From Campylobacter sp. CN_NE2 (GTDB taxonomy: Bacteria > Campylobacterota > Campylobacteria > Campylobacterales > Campylobacteraceae): a stretch of 64,000 nucleotides of DNA. Under the pieces are notes generated by a model. It saw only the letters and a program-made list of their open reading frames with translations. It was not told where the DNA came from and did no database searches. Position numbers and translations under genes: made by a program. Every line of letters starts with the position of its first letter. The first letter of the stretch is position 1. Below, piece by piece: positions 1 to 7,500 of the stretch. Where the stretch lies: positions 744,001-808,000 of the forward strand of contig NZ_CP115608.1 in assembly GCF_027797465.1 (NCBI RefSeq). The letters run 5' to 3'.

Positions 1-109
1 TGGCTGTTTTATGAAATTAAACGACAAAACATATTCATCGGTTATTAGAAGCGATGACATCGTAACATGCCCGTATTGCGGTAGAATTTTATACAAAGAA
101 GCTGAGTGA
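1..109 (+). CDS. C4-type zinc ribbon protein, C-terminal end only
   Basis: Partial gene entering from the left edge. Its last 35 codons are readable in frame from base 2, with the stop TGA at 107-109. The tail contains CPYCGRILY, the second half of a paired CxxC zinc ribbon, and an earlier Cys lies next to the edge. In C. jejuni a C4-type zinc ribbon protein of unknown role precedes waaA (recalled as Cj0706), and the order is the same here. The stop overlaps the GTG start of waaA (GTGA), so the two are probably translationally coupled. The function is not known to me. Confidence 0.75.
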   Translation, partial: GCFMKLNDKTYSSVIRSDDIVTCPYCGRILYKEAE

Positions 110-1233
110 TTTACAATCTTTTGGCTTGGACGGCTTGGATTTTATCCTTGCCGTTTATTTTTATTTTAAGCTTTAAATCAAAATACACAAAAAGCCTACC
201 TGCTAGGTTTTTTTTATTTAAAAATCCCAAATTTGCACCTTGTGATATACATTTTCACGCTTGTAGCCTTGGCGAAGTAAATGCTATTTCAAATTTGGTA
301 AGCAAATTTGAAAATGTCGCTATCACCACAACGACGGCGACAGGTTTTGCGGCGGCAAAAAAAATCACGCCAAATTCGCGTTTTTTGCCGTTTGAAAATT
401 TGCTTCCTTTTTGGCTAGAAAAATCAAAAATTTGCGTTATTTTTGAAGCAGAACTTTGGCTAAATTTGGTTCGCTACGCAAAGAAAAACGGCTCTTTTGT
501 CGTTTTATTAAATGCACGAATTTCTGATAATTCTTATAAAAATTATCTAAGATTTAAATTTTATTACAAGATGATTTTTGCAAATATTGATTTAGTTTTA
601 GCTCAAAGCCAAACAGACGCCACTAGATTAGCCGAGCTTGGAGCGAAAAATATCCAAATTTGCGGAAATATAAAAAGTGCAAATTTAGCCAAGCCAAACA
701 AAAATTATGCAAAATTTGATAAAAAACTAATCACAATCGCAAGCACTCATGAAGGCGAAGAAGAGCTGATTTTAGCGAATTTAATGCCACAAAGTGGTTG
801 CAAATATATCCTTGCTCCACGCCACCCTGAACGATTTGAAAAAGTAGCTGGGATTTGCGAAAATTTTGCAAAAAAACATAATCTAAGTTTTGAAAAATTT
901 AGCGAAAATTTAGGCTTGAAAAGCGATTTTATCGTCCTTGACACACTTGGCGAACTTATAAATTTTTACGCTATTTCAGATGCCGTGATTTTAGGCGGTA
1001 GTTTTGTGCCTAAAATCGGCGGACACAATCCGATAGAAATAGCACAATTTGGCGTTCCTATCGTAAGTGGCGAGTATTTTCATAACCAAAAAGCACTTTA
1101 TAATTTGGTTGAAAATTTGCAAATTTGCAAAGCCAGCGAAATAAATTCGCATTTAAAAAACCCAAAACCGACAAAAATCACGCAAATTTGTGATTTAGAA
1201 AAAATCATAAATTTATTAAAGGAAAAAATCTAA
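106..1233 (+). CDS. waaA: 3-deoxy-D-manno-octulosonic acid (Kdo) transferase
   Basis: Transfers Kdo from CMP-Kdo to lipid A at the inner face of the inner membrane, the first step of LPS core assembly. The 375 residues fit WaaA. An N-terminal hydrophobic anchor (about residues 3-22) is followed by the family motifs FHACSLGEVNA, VIFEAELWLN, APRHPERF and the C-terminal GGSFVPKIGGHNPIEIAQFG nucleotide-sugar site. The start is a GTG overlapping the upstream stop; no better ATG lies near. It overlaps the following pseudouridine synthase by one base (TAATG), so it belongs to a tight operon. Whether one or two Kdo residues are added cannot be told from sequence. Confidence 0.93.
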   Translation: MIYNLLAWTAWILSLPFIFILSFKSKYTKSLPARFFLFKNPKFAPCDIHFHACSLGEVNAISNLVSKFENVAITTTTATGFAAAKKITPNSRFLPFENLLPFWLEKSKICVIFEAELWLNLVRYAKKNGSFVVLLNARISDNSYKNYLRFKFYYKMIFANIDLVLAQSQTDATRLAELGAKNIQICGNIKSANLAKPNKNYAKFDKKLITIASTHEGEEELILANLMPQSGCKYILAPRHPERFEKVAGICENFAKKHNLSFEKFSENLGLKSDFIVLDTLGELINFYAISDAVILGGSFVPKIGGHNPIEIAQFGVPIVSGEYFHNQKALYNLVENLQICKASEINSHLKNPKPTKITQICDLEKIINLLKEKI

Positions 1234-1982
1234 TGCAAGAAAAAGCTTATAAACTTTTGGCGATTCAAGAAAATATCTCAAACAACGAAGCAAAGGCTCT
1301 CATAGACGACGGACTTGTAAGTGCAAAGGGCGTTAAAATCAAAGTGGCAAGAGAGCTTATGAGCGAAAATACAAAATTCGTCGTGCAGAAAATAGCAAAG
1401 CCTGTGAAAATTTACGAAGATGAAAATTTAATCGCCGCAAATAAGCCAAACTTCGTAACCAGCGAGAGTTTAGAGAAAATTTTTAACGCAAATTTGTTAA
1501 ACCGACTTGACAAAGAGACAAGCGGTGTGATTTTGCTTTACAAAAATGACGAATTTAGGGAAATTGCGATAAAAGAGTTTAAAAATATGAAAGTCAAAAA
1601 GACCTATTTGGCGATTGTTAATGGGATTGTAAGCGAAGAGATCGTAATCGATAGTCCGATTTTAACGCTAAAAACTAAAACAGGAGCGATTTCGAAAATT
1701 TCAAAAGACGGCAAAACGGCGATTACGGAAGTTTTCCCGCTTATGGTAAGCGGTAAAAAATCGCTTGTAAAAATAAATATCCAAACAGGCAGAACTCATC
1801 AAATTCGCGTTCATTTAGCAAGCATTAATCACGCCGTAATCGGTGATGAAAAATATGGAAAAAATCGTAACAAAAGAATGTTTTTGCATGCTTATGAAAC
1901 CGAAATTTTGGGACTTAAATTTAAAGCAAATTTAGATAAAAGCTTTAACGAATTTGGCTTTGAAGTGCCAAAAAATATTTAA
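1233..1982 (+). CDS. RluA/RluD-family pseudouridine synthase with S4 domain
   Basis: Isomerises uridine to pseudouridine in structured RNA, most likely 23S rRNA or tRNA. Residues 1-50 look like an S4 RNA-binding domain. The catalytic segment NRLDKETSG carries the invariant Asp, and the closing motif RTHQIRVHL is intact. At 249 residues it is shorter than E. coli RluD (326), as in the compact epsilonproteobacterial member found beside ffh (recalled as Cj0708). ATG overlaps the waaA stop by one base. The exact target uridine cannot be predicted, so no gene symbol is given. Confidence 0.9.
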   Translation: MQEKAYKLLAIQENISNNEAKALIDDGLVSAKGVKIKVARELMSENTKFVVQKIAKPVKIYEDENLIAANKPNFVTSESLEKIFNANLLNRLDKETSGVILLYKNDEFREIAIKEFKNMKVKKTYLAIVNGIVSEEIVIDSPILTLKTKTGAISKISKDGKTAITEVFPLMVSGKKSLVKINIQTGRTHQIRVHLASINHAVIGDEKYGKNRNKRMFLHAYETEILGLKFKANLDKSFNEFGFEVPKNI

Positions 1983-2026
1983 TTCAATGAGTTTTAAGAT
2001 AGTTTTTGCTAATATAAGCGTTTTGT

Positions 2027-2032
2027 TAGAAT
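2027..2032 (+). promoter_or_regulatory. candidate -10 box (TAGAAT) of ffh
   Basis: GTTAGAATT lies 22 bases before the GTG of ffh, in the only non-coding gap of this operon (1983-2053). Campylobacter sigma-70 promoters depend mainly on an extended -10 box and lack a clear -35. An AAAGG ribosome site follows at about 2042. This suggests ffh and the ribosomal genes can be transcribed separately from waaA. Confidence 0.4.
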
Positions 2033-2053
2033 TTAATTTAGAAAGGCTTAAAA

Positions 2054-3388
2054 GTGTTTGAAGTTATAAGCGAATCGTTTAAAAGTGCCGTTAATAAACT
2101 TAGAATCATAGATGATGAAAAAGCGCTTAAAAATGCGCTTGATACCCTAAAAAAAGCACTTTTAAAAGCCGATGTTCATCACAAAGTAACAAAAGAATTT
2201 TTAAATTTAGTCGAACTTGAACTAAAAGCCACAGGAATCGGACAAAAACAATTTTTAGACGCTATAAAATCAAATTTAACCACTATTTTAACAGCACCCG
2301 GAAATCAAGGCTTTGTATTTGCCGATAAAAACCCGACTGTCGTTTTAATGGCAGGTTTGCAAGGTAGCGGTAAATCAACCACAACAGTAAAACTTGCAAA
2401 CTATCTAAAACTTCGCAAAAAAAAGGTTTTAATCGCAGCTTGCGATTTGCAACGCTTAGCAGCCGTCGAGCAACTAAAACAGCTTTGTGCGACAAACGAG
2501 CTTGAACTTTTTAGCATTGACGGCGAAAGCGATCCGATAAAAGTGGCAAAAGAAGCCTTAAATAAAGCAAATTCTGGTTTATACGATGTTTTACTCGTAG
2601 ATACCGCCGGACGACTTGCCATAGATGAAGCGTTGATGAATCAAATTAGCGAGATTAAAAAAGCTATTAACCCGCATGAAATTTTCTATGTAGCCGATGC
2701 GATGAGCGGTCAAGACGGCGTGAAATCAGCAGGAGCTTTTAACGAAGTTTTGGGCATTACAGGTGTTATTTTATCTAAATTTGACGCCGATACAAAAGGC
2801 GGCGTTGCATTTGGTATCGCAAAACAGCTAAATATACCGCTTAGATTTATAGGAACAGGCGAAAAAGTGGCTGATTTAGAAGGTTTTATTCCGGACCGTG
2901 TTGTAAGTCGCATTATGGGCGAAGGCGATTTGGCGACTTTGGTTGAAAAAACAGCAGCCGTGTTTGACGAAAAAGAAGCAAAAATTTTAAATAAAAAGAT
3001 TAAAAAAGGACAATTTAACTTTAACGATTTTATAAATCAGCTTGAAAGCGTTAAAAAACTAGGAAATATGAAGAATTTAATCGGCATGATTCCGGGGCTT
3101 TCAGGCATGGCAAATAAAATAAATGACATTGATTTGGATAACTCAAAAGAGATTATTCACATTAAAGCGATGATAAATTCTATGACGCCGAAAGAGCGAG
3201 AAAACCCTGATTTGTTAAACAATTCACGCAAACGCCGACTAGCTCAGGGTGCAGGGCTTTCGCAAGTAGAAGTAAATCATTTCTTAAAGCAATTTACAAA
3301 CGCAGCTAAGTTAGCAAAGAAATTTTCAGCCAAAGGCGGTATGCAAGGTCTTGCTTCGATTATGCCAAAGCAAGGTTACCCTAATTAG
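2054..3388 (+). CDS. ffh: signal recognition particle protein (SRP54 GTPase)
   Basis: Binds 4.5S RNA and signal sequences of nascent membrane proteins and delivers ribosomes to FtsY. The 444 residues match Ffh. The N domain (1-85) is followed by the G domain with P-loop GLQGSGKST, DTAGR and TKGG motifs. The C-terminal M domain (about 320-444) holds IPGLSG and an SRKRRLAQGAG RNA-binding helix, but is less Met-rich than in E. coli. The start is GTG behind an AAAGG ribosome site. It heads the ffh-rpsP-khpA-rimM-trmD-rplS run that is conserved across epsilonproteobacteria. Confidence 0.97.
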   Translation: MFEVISESFKSAVNKLRIIDDEKALKNALDTLKKALLKADVHHKVTKEFLNLVELELKATGIGQKQFLDAIKSNLTTILTAPGNQGFVFADKNPTVVLMAGLQGSGKSTTTVKLANYLKLRKKKVLIAACDLQRLAAVEQLKQLCATNELELFSIDGESDPIKVAKEALNKANSGLYDVLLVDTAGRLAIDEALMNQISEIKKAINPHEIFYVADAMSGQDGVKSAGAFNEVLGITGVILSKFDADTKGGVAFGIAKQLNIPLRFIGTGEKVADLEGFIPDRVVSRIMGEGDLATLVEKTAAVFDEKEAKILNKKIKKGQFNFNDFINQLESVKKLGNMKNLIGMIPGLSGMANKINDIDLDNSKEIIHIKAMINSMTPKERENPDLLNNSRKRRLAQGAGLSQVEVNHFLKQFTNAAKLAKKFSAKGGMQGLASIMPKQGYPN

Positions 3389-3397
3389 ATTTAGGGC

Positions 3398-3429
3398 TTT
3401 AAAATGTCTGTATCGGCGGACATTTTAAA
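3398..3429 (+). other. hairpin between ffh and rpsP
   Basis: Perfect 11-bp inverted repeat (TTTAAAATGTC at 3398-3408, partner 3419-3429) around the loop TGTATCGGCG. No T-run follows, so it is a poor intrinsic terminator. It may be a processing or attenuation structure between ffh and the ribosomal-protein part of the operon. Confidence 0.45.
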
Positions 3430-3462
3430 ACTTTAAATTTAAACATTTTTAAGGAGAAAAAA

Positions 3463-3690
3463 ATGACAGTTGTTAGACTAACAAGAATCGGTCGCAAAAA
3501 AAGACCTTTTTATCGTATAGTTGTTACAGATAGCAGAAAAAGAAGAGACGGCGGTTTCATCGAAACTATCGGCTTTTACAATCCTATGAGCGAAGGCGTT
3601 GATGTTAAATTTGATGCCCAAAGACTAGCTTACTGGAAAAGCGTAGGTGCTAAACTTAGCCAAAGAGTTGCTCAAATCACAAGTAAATAA
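3463..3690 (+). CDS. rpsP: 30S ribosomal protein S16
   Basis: Structural protein of the 30S subunit body. It is 75 residues and begins [20 protein letters not shown], the typical S16 opening, with the conserved FYNPM and LSQRVAQ segments. It has a strong AAGGAG ribosome site nine bases before ATG, as expected for a highly expressed gene. The KH protein gene starts two bases after its stop. The C-terminus is short, as in other Campylobacter S16 proteins. Confidence 0.97.
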   Translation: MTVVRLTRIGRKKRPFYRIVVTDSRKRRDGGFIETIGFYNPMSEGVDVKFDAQRLAYWKSVGAKLSQRVAQITSK

Positions 3691-3692
3691 TT

Positions 3693-3935
3693 ATGGTTGA
3701 AAATTTTTTAAAACAATACGCAATAATGATTGCGGATTATCCAAATTCTGTTCGCACAGAAAAAAATGTGAGTGAAGAATTTACGGAAATTATTATCTAT
3801 GCCGATAAAGCCGACACAGGCAAACTCATAGGCAAAGACGGCAAAATGATAAACGCCATAAAAACGGTTATTTTAGGCTACAAAGCCAAAGATCCTACTC
3901 AATACAAAATCACGGTCAAAGCAGCAGATGCCTGA
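3693..3935 (+). CDS. khpA: KH-domain RNA-binding protein KhpA
   Basis: 80-residue single KH domain protein. The signature GKLIGKDGKMINAIKTVI is the GxxG RNA-binding loop with its flanking helices. KhpA proteins bind many RNAs and in some bacteria work with KhpB/Jag; their place between rpsP and rimM is widely conserved. Its last 8 bases overlap the rimM start, so the two are probably translationally coupled. No other domain is present. Confidence 0.9.
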   Translation: MVENFLKQYAIMIADYPNSVRTEKNVSEEFTEIIIYADKADTGKLIGKDGKMINAIKTVILGYKAKDPTQYKITVKAADA

Positions 3936-4458
3936 TGAGCTTTTAGAAGTCGCTAAAATCGGCAAAACTATCGGTCTAAAAGGAGCTTTAAAACTCCACG
4001 ATAAAAGCGACTTCCCTAAGCAGTTTAAAAAAGGTGCTAAATTTTTTCTTGGCACAGGCGAAATTTTAGAAATTTTATCTTTTTCTAGTGCAAATTCTAG
4101 CGTTATCTTTGTCGGCTTTGATAGTATCGAAAAGTCGCAAATGCTCGTAAATCAAACACTTTATCAAAGTAAAGAAGCTACAAAAAAATCGTGCAAACTA
4201 AACAAAGATGAGTTTTTTTATTTTGATATTATGGGGCTTGAAATTTGCGAAAATTCACAAATTTTAGGTATCGTTAGCGATATAATAGAAACCGGCGCAA
4301 ACTATCTTTTTGAAGTAACAACTTCGCAAAATTTAACCCAAAATGGTTTGCCAAAAACTTTTTTTGTCCCTTATATCGATAATTTTGTAGAAAAAATTTG
4401 CCTTGATGAAGGCAAAATTCATACCAAAAACGCAAAAGCGATTTTAGAAAATTCATGA
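3928..4458 (+). CDS. rimM: ribosome maturation factor RimM
   Basis: Binds S19 during 30S maturation, helping the 3' domain of 16S rRNA to fold. The 176 residues contain an N-terminal RimM barrel ([17 protein letters not shown]) and a C-terminal PRC-barrel ([21 protein letters not shown]). Translation starts inside khpA (8-base overlap), and the stop overlaps the trmD start (ATGA). The partnership with rpsP and trmD in one operon is the classical arrangement. Confidence 0.95.
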   Translation: MPDELLEVAKIGKTIGLKGALKLHDKSDFPKQFKKGAKFFLGTGEILEILSFSSANSSVIFVGFDSIEKSQMLVNQTLYQSKEATKKSCKLNKDEFFYFDIMGLEICENSQILGIVSDIIETGANYLFEVTTSQNLTQNGLPKTFFVPYIDNFVEKICLDEGKIHTKNAKAILENS

Positions 4459-5159
4459 ATTTTATCTTTATCACACTTTTTGAAAATCTTGTAAAGCCCT
4501 ACTTTGGGGATTCTATTTTAAAAAGGGCATGTGAAAAGAATTTGATTTCAACACATTTTTTTAACCCACGCGAATTTACCGCAAACAGATATAAAAAAGT
4601 CGATGAGTATATGATCGGCGGTGGAGCCGGACTTCTTATGCAGTGCGAACCTTTGGCGAATACGATTGAAAAAGTAAAAACTAAATTTGAAAATGTAAAA
4701 TTCATATACCTTACGCCTGTGGGTAAAAAATTCACTCAAAATGACGCAAAACGGCTAAGCAAGGAGCAAAATTTATGCTTTATTTGTGGCAGATACGAAG
4801 GAATCGATGAACGCATTATCGAAAAATATATCAATGAAGTTTTTTGCATAGGCGATTTTGTGCTAACGGGTGGCGAGTTACCGGCACTTTGTATGTGCGA
4901 TAGTATCGCACGAAACATAAAAGGCGTTTTGGGAAATGAAAGTTCGCTTGAAATCGAAAGTTTTGAAAACGAACTTTTAGAAGCACCGTCGTTTGCAAAA
5001 CCTGATAATTTTGCAAATTTGAGTATAATTTCAGAGTTTTTAAAGGGAAATCACGCTAAAATACAAGCTTTGAAATTTAGTATGGCGAACTCAAAAACAA
5101 GGTTCTTTCGCCCCGATATGTTCCGCAAAATCAAGTATCGCCAAAAAGGAAAACTATGA
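4455..5159 (+). CDS. trmD: tRNA (guanine-37-N1) methyltransferase
   Basis: Methylates G37 next to the anticodon of tRNAs reading CNN codons, preventing frameshifts. The 234 residues form a SPOUT fold with the knot motifs [13 protein letters not shown] and [12 protein letters not shown], the S-adenosylmethionine pocket. The C-terminal residues [10 protein letters not shown] belong to the tRNA-binding domain. The start overlaps rimM by four bases and the stop overlaps rplS by four. All catalytic landmarks are present. Confidence 0.96.
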   Translation: MNFIFITLFENLVKPYFGDSILKRACEKNLISTHFFNPREFTANRYKKVDEYMIGGGAGLLMQCEPLANTIEKVKTKFENVKFIYLTPVGKKFTQNDAKRLSKEQNLCFICGRYEGIDERIIEKYINEVFCIGDFVLTGGELPALCMCDSIARNIKGVLGNESSLEIESFENELLEAPSFAKPDNFANLSIISEFLKGNHAKIQALKFSMANSKTRFFRPDMFRKIKYRQKGKL

Positions 5160-5512
5160 GAAATAAATACATCGAAGCATTTGAAAACGCTCAAATCGCT
5201 AGTAAGTCTGTGCCTGAATTTCGTGCAGGCGATACGCTAAAAGTCGCTCTTCGCATTAGAGAAGGAGACAAAAGCAGAGTTCAAAATTTTGAAGGCGTTT
5301 GTATAGCTAGACGCGGAAGTGGCGTAGGCGAAACATTTATTATCCGCAAAATCGGCGCAAACAATGTCGGCGTTGAGAGAATTTTTCCTATTTTTAGCGA
5401 AAGTATCGAAGGTATCGAAGTGCTAAGAAGAGGTCGCGTTAGACGCTCAAAACTATTCTATCTACGCGAAAGACGCGGTAAAGCTGCTAAAATCAAAGAA
5501 CTTAGAAAATAA
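5156..5512 (+). CDS. rplS: 50S ribosomal protein L19
   Basis: 118-residue L19, which lies at the 30S-50S interface. Typical segments are [34 protein letters not shown], the IFP box ([21 protein letters not shown]) and the basic tail [23 protein letters not shown] overlaps the trmD stop (ATGA). It is the last gene of the operon; a strong intrinsic terminator follows within 20 bases. Confidence 0.97.
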   Translation: MRNKYIEAFENAQIASKSVPEFRAGDTLKVALRIREGDKSRVQNFEGVCIARRGSGVGETFIIRKIGANNVGVERIFPIFSESIEGIEVLRRGRVRRSKLFYLRERRGKAAKIKELRK

Positions 5513-5530
5513 TTACGAACTTAATCTCAT

Positions 5531-5566
5531 AACCCTTGTGAATTTTCAAATTCGCAAGGGGTTTTT
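5531..5566 (+). terminator. intrinsic terminator of the ffh-rplS operon
   Basis: The stem CCCTTGTGAATTT (5533-5545) pairs with AAATTCGCAAGGG (5548-5560) with one G-T wobble and a two-base loop, followed by GTTTTT. It lies 20 bases after the rplS stop and fits a strong Rho-independent terminator. Confidence 0.85.
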
Positions 5567-5650
5567 AAATTTATTCTCTTTTATACGATTACTGATAAAA
5601 TTTTATAGAAAAATTAGATTTTAAATTTGAATTATTTTGATTGTTTTTAC

Positions 5651-5692
5651 TCGTGAATTACCACGACTTGCTTACGGCAAGTCTTGCGATGA
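5651..5692 (+). repeat. ATTRC..GCRATGACA hairpin repeat, copy 1
   Basis: Outer sequence GTGAATTACCAC and TTGCGATGACA brackets a perfect 7-bp hairpin, GACTTGC (5665-5671) with GCAAGTC (5677-5683), loop TTACG. The reverse complement of 56228-56269 has the same outer words but a different stem (GAATTTGC/GCAAATTC). It resembles the ATTGCCACG..CGCAATGAC repeats scattered in many bacterial genomes. Confidence 0.55.
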
Positions 5693-5744
5693 CAAATTTG
5701 CTTAATTTTCTAAAAAATATTCAAGACAGAATAGGCGTAGTAAT

Positions 5745-5815
5745 TTAAAAAATTTCGCTGTTTCAAGGGAGCTACCTTTATCGGTAGTGACCGCAGAAAT
5801 AGCGAAATTTTTTAA
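5745..5815 (+). repeat. 71-base long-stem inverted repeat with nested hairpin
   Basis: 5745-5764 (TTAAAAAATTTCGCTGTTTC) pairs over 20 bp with 5796-5815, with a single G-T wobble. The 31-base loop holds a second hairpin, CTACC (5772-5776) with GGTAG (5783-5787). The ends are AT-rich, but no T-run follows outside the stem. It could be a small structured RNA, a miniature mobile element or a bidirectional terminator; only one copy is seen here. Confidence 0.55.
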
Positions 5816-5875
5816 TTTAATCCGTTCAAGTTTGGGGAATTAAAAGCTTAGGTTAATTTCAATTACACCAAAATA

Positions 5876-7453
5876 TTATAAAACAGCGTATCGAACCATC
5901 AAACACGCTTCTAACGCACCAAGCTTATCTAATATCTCTTTTGTTATATCTTGATCGACCAAGATAACAGCCAGTGCGTTGCCGTCTTCGCCACGACCCA
6001 AACGGAAATCAGCGATATTGATTTTTGCATCAGCCAAAATTCGGCTAATGTTAGCGATAACGCCCGGAACATCGGTATTTTTGAAAACTATCATTTTGCC
6101 TTTTGGCTTGAAGTCGGTTTTAAAGCCGTTTATGTTGATAATGCGACCTTCACTCTCATCAAAAACCGTTCCGTCGATAGTGGCGACATCTTTGTCGGTT
6201 ACGATTTTAACGCGAACTTTGTTTTTGATACTTGTGCTGTGAATTTCGTTAGCTTCGCAAACTATACCCTTTTCGTCGGCAATAAATTTTGCATTTACAT
6301 AATTTATCAAATCCCCTGCACTATCACGCAAGGCACCTACAATCGCAAAAATAAGCATAGAATTTAGATATTCTACGATTTTACCGCTACCTTCAAGTTT
6401 GATTGATTTAATCGCACCTTTGTTGATTTGCGCAGCAAAATACGCCATTTTTGAAATCAAATTTATATAAGGCTCAATCTCTTGTGGTAAATTTTCTGTG
6501 CGAATCGGTAAATTTAGCGCATTTGGATAACAAATTCCACGAGCTGCATTTATGGCTGCTTCGGCAGCTTCAACTGCGATATTGCTTTGAGATTCAAGCG
6601 TATTAGCCCCTAAATGCGCCGTCGCGGTTACATTTTCAAAATCCAAAAACGGGTGGTTATTTGCCGGTTCTTTATCAAAAACATCGATACCAAGATATGC
6701 GATTTTGCCGTTTTTAAGGTTGTTTATAAGCGCGTTTTCGTTATAAAGCCCACCACGAGCGACATTTATCAAACGAACGCCGTCTTTCATTTTAGCGATT
6801 TCAGGCTCATCAATCATATTTATAGTTTCTTTGTTTTTTGGCGTATGAATCGTAATAAAATCGCATGATAAAATATCTTCGAAATTCGTTGTATATTTCA
6901 CGCCGACATTTGTCGCTTTTGACGGGTCGATATAAGGGTCATACGCGATGACATTCATACCAAAGCCAAGCGCTCTAACGCCAACGCGAGAGCCGATATT
7001 TCCAAAGCCAATAATACCAAGCGTTTTTTTATAAAGCTCTATGCCATACCATTTTTCGCGTTTCCAAATTCGGTTGATTTTTAAATCATTACAAGCATTT
7101 ACATATTTTCGTGCCGAATTTATCAGATGACACATAGTCATCTCAACAGCAGCAATGGTATTTGCCGTAGGGACATTCATCAAAATAATTCCCCGTTTCG
7201 AACAAGCGTCAATGTCGCAGTTATCGACACCAACCCCAGCTCTAACGACGGCTTTTAAATTTTTTCCTGCTTCAAGGAATTTTTCATCAACAGGCGTCGG
7301 GCTTCTTGTGATAGCAACATCGGCATCGCCAAGCATACCTAAAAGCTCGTCTTTTTCCACGCTTGAAGCGTCAATCACTTTAATATCTTTTTCTTTACCT
7401 AAAATTTCAAAACCAATATTGTGAATTGCATCGCATACTATAATAGTCTTCAT
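5876..7453 (-). CDS. serA: D-3-phosphoglycerate dehydrogenase
   Basis: First step of serine synthesis: oxidises 3-phosphoglycerate to 3-phosphohydroxypyruvate with NAD. The 525 residues match the long type. The NAD-binding motif GIIGFGNIGSRVG is followed by catalytic RGG (NVARGG), the conserved Glu (DKEP) and His (AHLGANT). An intervening domain and a C-terminal ACT domain (about 450-525) follow, through which serine often inhibits. An AAAGGA ribosome site precedes the ATG. It lies downstream of rpsA behind a likely terminator, so it may have its own promoter or depend on readthrough. Confidence 0.96.
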   Translation of the reverse strand: MKTIIVCDAIHNIGFEILGKEKDIKVIDASSVEKDELLGMLGDADVAITRSPTPVDEKFLEAGKNLKAVVRAGVGVDNCDIDACSKRGIILMNVPTANTIAAVEMTMCHLINSARKYVNACNDLKINRIWKREKWYGIELYKKTLGIIGFGNIGSRVGVRALGFGMNVIAYDPYIDPSKATNVGVKYTTNFEDILSCDFITIHTPKNKETINMIDEPEIAKMKDGVRLINVARGGLYNENALINNLKNGKIAYLGIDVFDKEPANNHPFLDFENVTATAHLGANTLESQSNIAVEAAEAAINAARGICYPNALNLPIRTENLPQEIEPYINLISKMAYFAAQINKGAIKSIKLEGSGKIVEYLNSMLIFAIVGALRDSAGDLINYVNAKFIADEKGIVCEANEIHSTSIKNKVRVKIVTDKDVATIDGTVFDESEGRIININGFKTDFKPKGKMIVFKNTDVPGVIANISRILADAKINIADFRLGRGEDGNALAVILVDQDITKEILDKLGALEACLMVRYAVL

Positions 7454-7471
7454 AAAGTATCCTTTAAAGGG

Positions 7472-7497
7472 AGAAAAGCCCGAATTTACGGGCTTTA
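7472..7497 (-). terminator. hairpin after rpsA, before serA
   Basis: AAAGCCCG (7475-7482) pairs with CGGGCTTT (7489-7496) around a six-base loop. On the minus strand the GC-rich stem ends in TTTT and lies four bases after the rpsA stop, so it probably terminates or attenuates transcription into serA. Confidence 0.6.
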
Positions 7498-7500
7498 AAT

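Larger units (their letters stand above)
5567..5875. other. intergenic region between convergent rplS and serA
   Basis: A gap of about 300 bases without any credible ORF. It holds two repeat-like structures listed separately: a degenerate ATTGC..GATGAC repeat at 5651-5692, and a 71-base long-stem inverted repeat at 5745-5815. The rest is AT-rich. The convergent neighbours need no promoter here. Confidence 0.6.

Noticed and set aside
5641-5820. CRISPR array
   Set aside because: No regularly spaced direct repeats; only single inverted repeats are present here and nowhere in the window are there arrays or cas genes.
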